From: Pseudomonadota bacterium
GTDB taxonomy: Bacteria; Pseudomonadota; Alphaproteobacteria; Sphingomonadales; Sphingomonadaceae
Length of the DNA stretch: 64,000 bases
Assembly: GCA_018240895.1 (NCBI GenBank)
Contig: JAFEEX010000008.1
Location: 14,488 to 78,487, forward strand
Reading direction: 5' to 3'
Below are positions 16,803 to 25,118 of the stretch, in pieces. The notes under the pieces are model-generated. The model ran no database searches. It saw only the letters and a list, made by a program, of their open reading frames with translations, and was not told the origin of the DNA. Both the position numbers and the translations under genes were made by a program. The first letter of the stretch is position 1. Every line of letters begins with the position of its first letter.

Positions 16803-18271
16803 TGACTTCCCCCTTTTCCAAAGGCGCGGCGCGCATGGCCATAGCAGCCGGGCTGCTGGCCGCGACTGCCGCCTGCACCACCGTTGGCCCGAACTACGCC
16901 GGGGCGCCCCATGCGGCCGCCACCGCAGCGGATCGCGGAGCGTTCCTGCGCGGCGGACCGGCCACCGATGCTGCCATTCCCGCCGCGCACTGGTGGGAAA
17001 CGCTGAATGATCCGCTGCTGAGCCGGCTGGTTGGCGATGCCCTGGCCAATTCCCCCTCGATCGGGATCGCCAAGGCAAAGATCGATCAGGCCCGGGCCGG
17101 GCTGGCGGCCAACAAGACTGGCTATCTGCCCACGATCAACACATCGCTGTCAGCACCCTACATCAACATTCCGGGCAATCTACTGAACCCGAATGCCAGC
17201 AGCAGCCGCACCGATACGCAGAATTACAGCCTTGGTTTTGACGCATCGTGGGAGCTGGACCTGTTTGGCGGCACCAAGCGCAAGATAGAGGCGGCGTCCG
17301 CCCGGGCTGAAGCGGCCAAGGCCAGCCTTGCCGACGCGCAGGTTTCGCTTTCGGCAGAGGTGGCCCGGGCCTACACCGGGCTGCGCGCGCGGCAAGCGCT
17401 GCTGGCGGTGCTGGAACAGCAAGAGTCGATCGACACGCAGCTTGTCGCGTTGGCTGACCAGCGATTTCGGCAGGGCACCGCGCCGCGCCAGCCGGCTGAT
17501 CAGGCCCGCGCCCAGGCGGCGCAGTCACAGGGGCAAATCGCCTCGACCCGCGCGGAAATCATTGTGTTGACGGATCAGCTTGCGGTGCTGACCGGGCGCG
17601 AACCGGGCGCGCTTGATGCGGATCTGGCGGCTTCAGCGCCAATCCCGCTGCCGCCGCAGCAGGTTGCGATTGGCGATCCCGCCGAATTGCTGCGCGGTCG
17701 GCCTGACATTCGCGGTGCGGAGCGGCAGCTTGCCGCCGCCAGCGCCGATGTTGGTGTCAGCATTGCAGACCGGTTTCCCAAGATCAGCTTTCTGGGAATG
17801 CTTGGTCTTGGCGGCGGATCGATTGGTGACATTTTCGATCCGGGCAAGCTTATCGGCCTGGCGCTGCCGCGGCTGAACTGGACGCTGTTTGACGGCGGCA
17901 GGGGCAGGGCCAAGGTTGATCAGAGCAAGGGCGCACTGGCCGAGGCAGAGGCCCGCTATACCGCGACCGTGCTGAATGCGCTGGGCGATGCGGAAACATC
18001 GCTGACCCGGTTTGGCAGTGACCGGATCGAGCTTGGCAAGGCGCTGGAGGCAGAGCGTCAGGCCGCCAATGCCGCGGACCTGCAGCACCAGCGTTTCACC
18101 GCCGGCACCGCCCCGCGCAGCGATGCGATCAATGCCGATCGGCAACGCCTGCAACTGACCATGGCCGCGATCAACGCCCGGGCCGAATTGACCAGCGACT
18201 TTATCGGCGTCAGCAAGGCGCTTGGTCTGGGCTGGACCCATACCGACCAAACCAGCGATGCGGCCAAGTGA
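16802..18271 (+). CDS. Efflux outer-membrane factor lipoprotein (NodT/OprM family)
   Basis: A 489-residue TolC-like outer-membrane channel. The signal peptide ends in a lipobox (ATAACTT, Cys22), and the first mature residues, TVGPNYAGAP, are the family hallmark. Two OEP repeats of long helices plus beta segments are present, with LGFDASWELDLFGGTKRKIEAA and PRLNWTLFDGGRGRAKVDQSKG marking the two repeat starts and GRPDIRGAERQLAAASADVGV between. The ATG overlaps the pump gene stop by one base. With the adaptor and DHA2 pump it completes a tripartite efflux system across both membranes. Confidence 0.93.
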   Translation: MTSPFSKGAARMAIAAGLLAATAACTTVGPNYAGAPHAAATAADRGAFLRGGPATDAAIPAAHWWETLNDPLLSRLVGDALANSPSIGIAKAKIDQARAGLAANKTGYLPTINTSLSAPYINIPGNLLNPNASSSRTDTQNYSLGFDASWELDLFGGTKRKIEAASARAEAAKASLADAQVSLSAEVARAYTGLRARQALLAVLEQQESIDTQLVALADQRFRQGTAPRQPADQARAQAAQSQGQIASTRAEIIVLTDQLAVLTGREPGALDADLAASAPIPLPPQQVAIGDPAELLRGRPDIRGAERQLAAASADVGVSIADRFPKISFLGMLGLGGGSIGDIFDPGKLIGLALPRLNWTLFDGGRGRAKVDQSKGALAEAEARYTATVLNALGDAETSLTRFGSDRIELGKALEAERQAANAADLQHQRFTAGTAPRSDAINADRQRLQLTMAAINARAELTSDFIGVSKALGLGWTHTDQTSDAAK

Positions 18272-18387
18272 GGTGATGAGGCCGCGCCTTCCCTACGCGG
18301 GACTGCCCCGCGGTGCTTACTTGACTCCCGGCCAGTTTCGGGCATTCTTCCCGTACCAACGTGCTGCAAGACACAAGGGTATCGGGA

Positions 18388-18558
18388 ATGGGCTTGATCG
18401 ACAGGCTGACAAGGCAATTTCTGGCCGCCTATCGCGAAGGGCTGCAAATGTCCTGCACGCACCATTGCGAGCGGACGAAGCAGTTTGCCGAAAATGCCAG
18501 GAAGCGGCGTGAAAAGATCCGCTCCGCCCTTAACGAACGGTCCCGCCGCGCGCACTGA
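18388..18558 (+). CDS. Possible small basic protein
   Basis: A 56-residue frame starting at an ATG with AAGG about nine bases upstream. The product is amphipathic and basic, with MGLIDRLTRQFLAAYREG, a Cys-x3-Cys pair with histidines (CTHHCERTK) and an Arg/Lys-rich C-terminus. It lies in the gap between the efflux operon and the TetR gene, ending 14 bases before the TetR start. I know no family. It could be a real short gene or chance open frame in GC-rich DNA; the ribosome site and charged helical composition mildly favour a gene. Confidence 0.35.
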   Translation: MGLIDRLTRQFLAAYREGLQMSCTHHCERTKQFAENARKRREKIRSALNERSRRAH

Positions 18559-18571
18559 TCGCTTCAGGCGT

Positions 18572-19207
18572 TTGAACTTTTGTAATTCAAGATCCGCAGG
18601 ACGCCCGTGCCTGGCCGATGCGCAGGCTTTGGCGGACCACATCCTTGATGCCGGGTGGGCGCTGCTGCTTGATCAGGGGTTTGAAAAATTCTCGTTTGAT
18701 CGCCTCGCGCGGTTCGCCCGTACCGGCAAGGCCACGATCTATGCGCGTTTTTCCAACAAGGAGGAATTCCTGCGCGCGTTGCTGATCCGGCAGATCGAGA
18801 TGCGGCAGCGTGAATTCATGGCGGTTGCCCAGGGGCAGGAGATAGTCCACGCATTGCCGCGACTGGCAGTCAATGCGGTTGAACTGTTCCTGTCGCCAGA
18901 AGGGCGCCTGGTGGATCGGCTGATAGACTGGCTGGATCATGAGGGTGATATCGCCGGCACCTCTTTGCGGGGCTGGGCGATGGCCAATGCCCACGCCAAT
19001 GCCATGCGGCTGCTTGAAGAGGCGGATCGGCGCGGGGAGATTGCGATTGGGGATATTCCCACTGCCGCCCGTTTTCTGATCGAGGGGGTATCGGGCCATG
19101 CGCGGCTGACCGATGTTCGCGCCGGACCAAGTCGGCGTGAACATCTGGAATGGGCCCGCGCCTATTGCGCAATGATCCTGCGGGCTTTCCCCAAAGACGG
19201 CTGTTAG
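18572..19207 (+). CDS. TetR/AcrR family transcriptional regulator
   Basis: A 211-residue one-component repressor. The N-terminal HTH spans residues about 15–60 (ALADHILDAGWALLLDQGFEKFSFDRLARFARTGKATIYARFSNKEEFLRALL), with the canonical KATIYARFSNKEEF recognition helix and following turn. The C-terminal two-thirds is the ligand-binding/dimerisation part. No ATG is available near the expected N-terminus. A TTG at 18572 gives MNFCNSRSAGRP…, where SRSAGRP is the usual beginning of such sphingomonad repressors, so I choose it. It follows the efflux operon directly and probably represses it through the palindrome at 13969–13985. Confidence 0.85.
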   Translation: MNFCNSRSAGRPCLADAQALADHILDAGWALLLDQGFEKFSFDRLARFARTGKATIYARFSNKEEFLRALLIRQIEMRQREFMAVAQGQEIVHALPRLAVNAVELFLSPEGRLVDRLIDWLDHEGDIAGTSLRGWAMANAHANAMRLLEEADRRGEIAIGDIPTAARFLIEGVSGHARLTDVRAGPSRREHLEWARAYCAMILRAFPKDGC

Positions 19208-19312
19208 GCATGATCATCCCCCCAAAGCGTCATTGACTTGACGCGGGGCGGGTCCAGTCTTCCTGAGGCCTGAAAGGGTGATTTCCCTGTCCAGCGGAAA
19301 GGAAGGCTCCAA

Positions 19313-20110
19313 ATGCTACCCTTCACTTCAAGGATTGTGGCCGCGGCACTGCTGACGGCGCTGTGCGGCTGCGTTGCTGCCGGAGAGTCGGGCCACCACG
19401 CGGTTCCCGAGGCACAGCCCGCTGCCGAACGGATCACTGTGACGGGAACGGCGCAATATCGGGAACGGATGATGCCGCCGCCCGGCGCGGTGCTGCGGGT
19501 GACATTGATTGACGGGTCCTTCGCTGACCGTGCTGCGCCCGTGCTGGCCCGTTACGAGCAGGCGGTTGGCGGCAAGGCACCGCCGTATCAATTCCATCTT
19601 GAAACATCACGCGCCGGATTGGAGCCCAATGGCCGCTATATGGTGAGGGCGGTTGTGACGAACGATCAGGGCCGGCTGCTGTGGAGCAGCGATGCCGTCA
19701 CGTTGATCGATCCCGCGCTGGCTGTTCAGCAGGCTGCCCCTATCATGATGGTGCGGGTCAATGCTGTCGGGCCGGCCTTGAGCGAAGCCTTGACCGGTAC
19801 ATGGCAAGTGCGATCGATTGGCGGTCATCCGGTAAGCGGCGGGCAGGTGCCTACCATTGTCTTCAGCGATGCCGGGATCGTCAGCGGATCAACCGGATGC
19901 AATACCTATCGCGGGCGCTACACCGTCAGCGGAAATGCCATTTCGCTAGGCCCCGTGGCTATGACCCGGCGGGCCTGCGTCAATGACACCGGCGCGCAGG
20001 AACGCGCGTTCATTACCGCGCTCGCCGGGGTCAGGGCGGTCAATCCGGCTTCCGGACCGGAGCGTCATCTGCTGGGGCCGGACGGTACGGACATTCTGAT
20101 TTCGCGGTGA
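19313..20110 (+). CDS. YbaY-type plus META domain lipoprotein
   Basis: A 265-residue lipoprotein: signal peptide with lipobox (LCGC, Cys20). Residues about 45–145 resemble the YbaY/YscW lipoprotein domain (ITVTGTAQYRERMMPPPGAVLRVTLID… GLEPNGRYMVRAVVTNDQGRLLWSSD). Residues about 155–262 are a META domain (GTWQVRSIGGHPV … STGCNTYRGRYTVSGNAISLGPVAMTRRACVN), known from HslJ, a heat-shock-linked outer-membrane lipoprotein tied to novobiocin tolerance. The two domains are usually separate genes, and the combination suggests an envelope-stress or lipoprotein-handling role. It stands alone between the TetR gene and the oxidoreductase operon. Confidence 0.85.
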   Translation: MLPFTSRIVAAALLTALCGCVAAGESGHHAVPEAQPAAERITVTGTAQYRERMMPPPGAVLRVTLIDGSFADRAAPVLARYEQAVGGKAPPYQFHLETSRAGLEPNGRYMVRAVVTNDQGRLLWSSDAVTLIDPALAVQQAAPIMMVRVNAVGPALSEALTGTWQVRSIGGHPVSGGQVPTIVFSDAGIVSGSTGCNTYRGRYTVSGNAISLGPVAMTRRACVNDTGAQERAFITALAGVRAVNPASGPERHLLGPDGTDILISR

Positions 20111-20163
20111 TTGCAATCGGGCGAACCGGCAGGCGGCGGCTGGTGGTTGGGCATTGTTCTGAT

Positions 20164-20195
20164 TGACTTGAAAGCAATTGAGGTTTCGAATTGCT
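20164..20195 (+). promoter_or_regulatory. Promoter and inverted repeat before the oxidoreductase–bd oxidase operon
   Basis: TTGACT at 20164–20169 and TCGAAT at 20186–20191 are spaced 16 bases and could be −35 and −10 elements. Overlaying them is an inverted repeat AGCAATT (20173–20179) – 9 bases – AATTGCT (20189–20195), seven perfect pairs, which places a regulator on top of the −10 box. The ATT-N9-AAT core is compatible with a LysR-type or other dimeric regulator; no candidate regulator gene is adjacent. Confidence 0.5.
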
Positions 20196-20269
20196 GGGGT
20201 CGTTCGTTCTGACTGGCGGGTGATGATTCACTAGAAGTTTGAATGCAATGGCCCGGCAGGAGAACCACG

Positions 20270-22576
20270 ATGTCCGATTCGCAACCCCGCTTCAAACCCT
20301 ATACCAGTCCGGCGGGGGGATGGGGGGCTGCGGCGGCGACGGCGCGGGTACTCATGCGCGAAAGCGTGATCGTGAAGGGATCGCGCGCGCTGCTGGCGAT
20401 GAACCAGCCGGGCGGTTTCAAATGCCCAAGCTGCGCCTTTCCTGATCCGGAATGCCGGGAAACCCTGGAGTTCTGCGAAAACGGGGCCAAGGCGCTGGCG
20501 CATGAAGCGACCAGGTTTCGCGTCACGCCGGAGTTTTTTGCCCAGAACAAGGTCACCGATCTGGCCAAACAATCGGACTATTGGCTGGAACGGCAGGGCC
20601 GGTTGACCCAGCCGATGCGTTATGATGCGGCAACCGATACCTATGTGCCGATCAGCTGGGATGATGCCTTTGCGCTGATCGCCCGCCATTTGCGCGCGCT
20701 GGACAGTCCGCATCACGCGGAATTCTACACCTCGGGCCGAACCCCCAACGAAGCGGCATTCCTGTACGCCATCTTTGTCCGCGCGTTTGGCACCAACAAT
20801 TTCCCCGATTGTTCAAATATGTGTCACGAGCCGACCAGCCGGGGCCTGCCTTCCTCGATCGGGGTGGGCAAGGGCACCGTGGTGATGGAGGATTTTGACC
20901 ATGCCGAAGCGATCTTCGTGGTCGGCCAGAACACCGGAACCAATTCGCCGCGAATGATGACCAACCTGGTGGAGGCGCGCAAACGGGGAATTCCGATCGT
21001 GGTGGTCAACCCCATGCCCGAACGCGCGCTGATGCAGTTTACCGCGCCGCAGGATGTGGTGCAGATGGCCACCTTTGGGCACACCGATATAGCCAGTGAA
21101 TTCGTCCATATCCGCATTGGCGGCGATCTGGCGCTGTTCAAGGGCATGATGAAGGTGATGTTTGAGCGCGCCGCCGCAGGCGAGGCGGTGCTGGACGAAG
21201 AATTCATTGCGGCCCAGACAGTCGGGATCGATGCGGTTCGCGATGAGGTTCTGGCGCTCGACTGGGCCGATCTGGTGGCCCATTCCGGGGTGAGTGAGGA
21301 GCAGATCCGCCGGGTGGCGGATATCTATATCCGTTCAAAGGCAACCATGATCTGTTACGGCATGGGGATAACTCAACACCAGGAAGGGTCGCGGCTGGTG
21401 CAACAGGTGTGCAACCTGTTGTTCCTGCGGGGCAACTTTGGCAAGCCGGGTGCGGGGGTTTCACCCATTCGCGGGCATTCCAATGTCCAGGGCGATCGCA
21501 CTGTAGGCATCGATGAACGGCCGCCTGCGATCTATCTTGATCGGGTTCAGTCGGTATTCGGGTTCGATCCGCCGCGCGAATTCGGGCATCACACCCTGGA
21601 AGCGATAGAGGCGATGATGGCTGGCACCGCCAAGGTATTCATCGGAATGGGCGGCAATTTTGTCCGCGCGGTGCCCGATACCGAACGGTCCTATGCCGCG
21701 ATGCGCAAGCTGGATCTGACCGTGGCGATTTCCACCAAGCTCAACCGCGGCCATGTGATCCATGGCAAGGAGGCGCTGATCTTGCCGGTGGTGTCCCGGT
21801 CCGAACGGATCGAGACTGCGGCGGGGGAACAATTCGTGACGATCGAGGATTCGATGTCCAACGTCACTGCGTCGCGCGGGGTGCTGGATCCGGTCAGCGA
21901 TCAATGCCTGCCCGAAGTGGATATTGTTTGCCGCCTGGCCCGCGCGGTGTTGCCTGACAGTCCGATTCCGTGGGACGATTTTGCCCGGGATTACGGCCTG
22001 ATCAGGGACAGGATCGCGCAGGTCTATCCCGAAATCTATCACGATTTCGCTGAACGTGTGGCGAACCCGACCGGCTTTCATCTGGACGTACCGCCGCGCC
22101 GCCTGGTTTGGCCAACTGCCAATGGCAAGGCCAACTTCCTGCTGTTTGCCGGGCTTGATGTGGACCGCCCGGTTGATGATCCGCAAATGCTGCGGCTGGC
22201 AACGGTGCGGTCGCACGATCAGTTCAACACCACCATCTACAGCTACAGCGACCGGTATCGCGGGGTTTATAATGACCGCATGGTTCTGTTCATCAATGCC
22301 GATGACCGCAAGGCGCGCGGCATTGCGGAGCAGGCGCAGGTAACGCTGGAAACCATTGCGACAGATGGCATCAAGCGAGAGGTCGGAGGATTGACCCTGG
22401 TTGACTATCCTTTGCCGCGCGGGGCCGTGGCGGGCTATTATCCCGAATTGAATCCCCTGCTTCCGCTGGACTATTATGACAAAATCAGCGGAACTCCGGC
22501 GGCAAAATCGATCCCCGTCAGGATCGTGGCCTTTGGTCCGGGCGGGGCGGCAGCGGAAGGTGAAGGGAACCTGTAA
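20270..22576 (+). CDS. YdeP-like molybdopterin oxidoreductase (formate dehydrogenase alpha-like)
   Basis: A 768-residue cytoplasmic enzyme of the FdhF/YdeP family with bis-molybdopterin guanine dinucleotide and one iron–sulfur site. Cys52, Cys55 and Cys62 (CPSCAFPDPEC) near the N-terminus are likely cluster ligands. Cys185 in NMCHEPTSRGL sits where formate dehydrogenases carry the Mo-bound Sec/Cys. The C-terminal molydopterin-binding domain holds LRLATVRSHDQFNTTIY and DRYRGVYNDRM. The start at 20270 has AGGAG seven bases before. The natural substrate is not known; E. coli YdeP is linked to acid resistance. It is followed after two bases by cydA, so electrons may pass to the quinone pool used by this oxidase, which is inference. 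Confidence 0.9.
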   Translation: MSDSQPRFKPYTSPAGGWGAAAATARVLMRESVIVKGSRALLAMNQPGGFKCPSCAFPDPECRETLEFCENGAKALAHEATRFRVTPEFFAQNKVTDLAKQSDYWLERQGRLTQPMRYDAATDTYVPISWDDAFALIARHLRALDSPHHAEFYTSGRTPNEAAFLYAIFVRAFGTNNFPDCSNMCHEPTSRGLPSSIGVGKGTVVMEDFDHAEAIFVVGQNTGTNSPRMMTNLVEARKRGIPIVVVNPMPERALMQFTAPQDVVQMATFGHTDIASEFVHIRIGGDLALFKGMMKVMFERAAAGEAVLDEEFIAAQTVGIDAVRDEVLALDWADLVAHSGVSEEQIRRVADIYIRSKATMICYGMGITQHQEGSRLVQQVCNLLFLRGNFGKPGAGVSPIRGHSNVQGDRTVGIDERPPAIYLDRVQSVFGFDPPREFGHHTLEAIEAMMAGTAKVFIGMGGNFVRAVPDTERSYAAMRKLDLTVAISTKLNRGHVIHGKEALILPVVSRSERIETAAGEQFVTIEDSMSNVTASRGVLDPVSDQCLPEVDIVCRLARAVLPDSPIPWDDFARDYGLIRDRIAQVYPEIYHDFAERVANPTGFHLDVPPRRLVWPTANGKANFLLFAGLDVDRPVDDPQMLRLATVRSHDQFNTTIYSYSDRYRGVYNDRMVLFINADDRKARGIAEQAQVTLETIATDGIKREVGGLTLVDYPLPRGAVAGYYPELNPLLPLDYYDKISGTPAAKSIPVRIVAFGPGGAAAEGEGNL

Positions 22577-22578
22577 CG

Positions 22579-23985
22579 ATGGCCTCGCTGCTTGATCCGG
22601 TGCTTTTGGCGCGCGCGCAGTTCGGTTTCACCATATCGTTCCATTTCATTTTCCCCGCGCTGTCGATTGGCCTCGCCAATTATCTGATGGTGCTCGAAGG
22701 GCTGTGGCTGCGCACCGGGCGGGCCGTCTATCTTGATCTGTTTCGCTATTGGCTGAAGATCTTTGCGATCGGCTTTGGCATGGGCGTCGTTTCCGGGGTG
22801 GTGATGTCCTATCAGTTCGGTACGAACTGGTCGGTCTATTCGGCGCGGGCCGGGGCGGTGATCGGGCCGCTGATGGCCTATGAGGTGATGACGGCGTTCT
22901 TTCTGGAGGCCGGTTTCCTGGGCGTGATGCTGTTCGGCATGGCCAAGGTTGGCAGGCGGCTGCATTTCATGGCGACCTGCATGGTGGCGCTGGGTACCCT
23001 GATTTCCGCCACCTGGATCATCGCGGTGAACAGCTGGATGCAAACCCCGGCGGGCCATGCCATTGATGCCGCAGGGCGCTTCGTGCCCGTATCGTGGCCG
23101 GCGATCATCTTTACCGCCAGTTTCCCCTATCGCCTGGTGCATACAGTGCTGGCGGCCTTTCTGACCACGTCACTGCTGGTTGGGGCGGCAGGAGCCTGGC
23201 ACCTGTTGAAAGACCGGGACAATCCGCAGGCACGCACGATGTTTTCCATGGCGATGTGGATGGCGGCGCTGGTTACGCCGGTACAGATTTTCGCGGGGGA
23301 TCAGCACGGGCTGAACACGCTGGAACATCAGCCGATCAAGGTGCTGGCGATGGAGGGGGATTTCGACCCAAGCCCCGATGGCGCGCATCTGGTACTGTTT
23401 GGTTTGCCCAGCAACGAAGAGGCGCGGGTGCGCGGTGAGGTGGCCATTCCCAAGCTGGGATCGGTGATCCTGAAGCATGATCCCGATGCGCCGCTGCAGG
23501 GGCTGAAGGATTTTCCGCGCAGCGAATGGCCACCGGTGGCGATCATCTTCTGGTCGTTCCGGATCATGGTCGGGCTGGGCTTTGCCATGCTTGGGCTTGG
23601 TCTGTGGTCACTGATCGCGCGGTGGCGCGGCGCGCTCTATTCGTGGGCCTGGCTGCACCGCGCCGCCGTGCTGATGGGGCCAATGGGTTTCGTGGCGGTG
23701 ATCGCGGGCTGGGTGACGACCGAGGTGGGGCGGCAACCCTGGGTGATCTACGGACTGCTGCGCACCGCCGATGCCGTGTCACCGGTTGCCGCACCGGCGG
23801 TGGCGACATCGCTGCTGGTGTTTGTGGTGGTCTATTTCATCGTGTTCGGGGCGGGCATCGTTTATATCCTGCGCCTGATGGCCAGCCCGCCGCAGCCCGA
23901 TGAACAGACGGTTCCGGCAATGCCGCAGCGCGCCGCCGGGATTACCCCGGCCGCCGCGATTGCCGATCCCGCGAAGGAAGGATGA
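22579..23985 (+). CDS. cydA: Cytochrome bd-type (cyanide-insensitive) quinol oxidase subunit I
   Basis: A 468-residue heme subunit of a bd-type oxidase that oxidises quinol and reduces O2 to water in the inner membrane. Its N-terminus has the conserved heme b595 histidine (His22 in ISFHFIFPALSIG); YRLVHTVLAAF contains the second heme-ligand His, and GRQPWVIYGLLRT is the family signature. The quinol-binding Q loop is short, which assigns it to the cyanide-insensitive (CIO/CioA) branch rather than the long-loop E. coli type. About nine transmembrane helices. It starts two bases after the oxidoreductase stop and is followed four bases after its own stop by cydB, clearly one operon. Confidence 0.94.
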   Translation: MASLLDPVLLARAQFGFTISFHFIFPALSIGLANYLMVLEGLWLRTGRAVYLDLFRYWLKIFAIGFGMGVVSGVVMSYQFGTNWSVYSARAGAVIGPLMAYEVMTAFFLEAGFLGVMLFGMAKVGRRLHFMATCMVALGTLISATWIIAVNSWMQTPAGHAIDAAGRFVPVSWPAIIFTASFPYRLVHTVLAAFLTTSLLVGAAGAWHLLKDRDNPQARTMFSMAMWMAALVTPVQIFAGDQHGLNTLEHQPIKVLAMEGDFDPSPDGAHLVLFGLPSNEEARVRGEVAIPKLGSVILKHDPDAPLQGLKDFPRSEWPPVAIIFWSFRIMVGLGFAMLGLGLWSLIARWRGALYSWAWLHRAAVLMGPMGFVAVIAGWVTTEVGRQPWVIYGLLRTADAVSPVAAPAVATSLLVFVVVYFIVFGAGIVYILRLMASPPQPDEQTVPAMPQRAAGITPAAAIADPAKEG

Positions 23986-23989
23986 CGCC

Positions 23990-24994
23990 ATGATGCATCT
24001 TGATCTGGTGTTGATCTGGGGCGGGATCATTGCCTTCGCCGTTTTTGCCTATGTGGTGATGGACGGTTTCGATCTGGGGATCGGCATCCTGTTCCCGGCG
24101 CTGGCCGCCGGGCCGCAACGCGACATGGCGATGAATTCCATAGCGCCGGTGTGGGACGGCAACGAAACCTGGCTGGTGATGGGCGGCGGCGGATTGCTGG
24201 CGGCCTTTCCGCTGGCCTATGCCATCATTCTGCCGGCGACCTATCCGCTGATCATCGCCATGCTGCTGGGGCTGGTATTTCGCGGCGTGGCATTTGAATT
24301 CCGCTGGCGGGATGCGCCAAACCAGCATCGCTGGGATCTGGCCTTCACCACCGGTTCCTTCGTTGCCGCCATGGCCCAGGGCATGATTCTGGGGGCGATC
24401 TTGCAGGGCATCACCGTGCGCGATGGTGCATACGTGGGGGGATGGCTCGATTGGCTGTCGCCATTCAGCCTGCTGACCGGAGTGTCAGTGGTTCTCGGCT
24501 ATGCCTTGCTCGGTTCCACCTGGCTGGTGTGGAAGACCGAGGGGGCGGGGCATGACCTGGCGCGGGGCCTTGCGCAGCGGCTGACGGTGGCGACCTTGCT
24601 GGCGCTGGGCGCGGTCAGTCTGGCGACGCCGTTTTTGCAATTTTCCTATTGGCAGCGCTGGTTCACCATGCCCAACTTGGTGCTTACCGCGCCGGTGCCG
24701 CTGCTGGTGCTGCTGGCTGCCTGGGCTCTGCTGCGCGGGCTGGCGCGCGGCGACCATATGCGCCCGTTCGTGCTTGCCTTGTGTCTGTTCCTGCTGGGCT
24801 TTGCGGGCCTTGCGATCAGCCTTTTCCCCTATCTCGTTCCCGGCGCGCTGACGATCTGGGATGCCGCCGCACCGCCGGCCAGCCTGTCATTCATGTTGGC
24901 GGGGGCCGCTTTCATCATCCCGGCGATTCTGGGCTATACCGCCTGGGCCTATTGGGTCTTTCGCGGCAAGGTGGGCGATCACGGATATCACTGA
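23990..24994 (+). CDS. cydB: Cytochrome bd-type quinol oxidase subunit II
   Basis: A 334-residue membrane subunit with about eight or nine helices, partner of CydA. The N-terminus MMHLDLVLIWGGIIAFAVFAYVVMDGFDLGIG and the following APVWDGNETWLVMGGGG are the CydB/CioB hallmarks. The ATG at 23990 is chosen after AAGGA; the next codon is also ATG, so the true start may be three bases later. Length fits the family. The stop overlaps the start of the DUF2474 gene by one base. Confidence 0.94.
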   Translation: MMHLDLVLIWGGIIAFAVFAYVVMDGFDLGIGILFPALAAGPQRDMAMNSIAPVWDGNETWLVMGGGGLLAAFPLAYAIILPATYPLIIAMLLGLVFRGVAFEFRWRDAPNQHRWDLAFTTGSFVAAMAQGMILGAILQGITVRDGAYVGGWLDWLSPFSLLTGVSVVLGYALLGSTWLVWKTEGAGHDLARGLAQRLTVATLLALGAVSLATPFLQFSYWQRWFTMPNLVLTAPVPLLVLLAAWALLRGLARGDHMRPFVLALCLFLLGFAGLAISLFPYLVPGALTIWDAAAPPASLSFMLAGAAFIIPAILGYTAWAYWVFRGKVGDHGYH

Positions 24995-25110
24995 TGGACC
25001 CGGATCAGGCACCATTGCTGCGCCGCGTGGGGTGGATGGCGATGATCTGGGCGGTTAGCGTTGGAGTGGTGCTGATCGTTGCGCAGTTGATCCGCCTGGT
25101 GATCGCCTGA
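24994..25110 (+). CDS. DUF2474 small membrane protein (bd-oxidase accessory)
   Basis: A 38-residue protein, too short for most gene finders. It starts with the ATG overlapping the cydB stop (TGATG) and consists of a short polar N-terminus (MDPDQAPLLRRVGWM) and one transmembrane helix (MIWAVSVGVVLIVAQLIRLVIA). Small DUF2474 proteins regularly follow CIO-type cydB and are considered analogues of CydX, a single-helix subunit that stabilises bd oxidase. It probably assembles with CydA and CydB; this is inference from position and topology. Confidence 0.85.
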   Translation: MDPDQAPLLRRVGWMAMIWAVSVGVVLIVAQLIRLVIA

Positions 25111-25118
25111 TTTCAGGC
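25105..25118. terminator. Palindrome spanning two convergent stop codons
   Basis: GCCTGA–TT–TCAGGC is a perfect hairpin containing the TGA of the DUF2474 gene and, on the other strand, the TGA of the MscS gene, which are separated by only two bases. On the plus strand CTTTGG follows. The stem is short (six pairs), so it may be a weak bidirectional terminator or a by-product of both proteins ending in Ala-stop. Confidence 0.35.
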
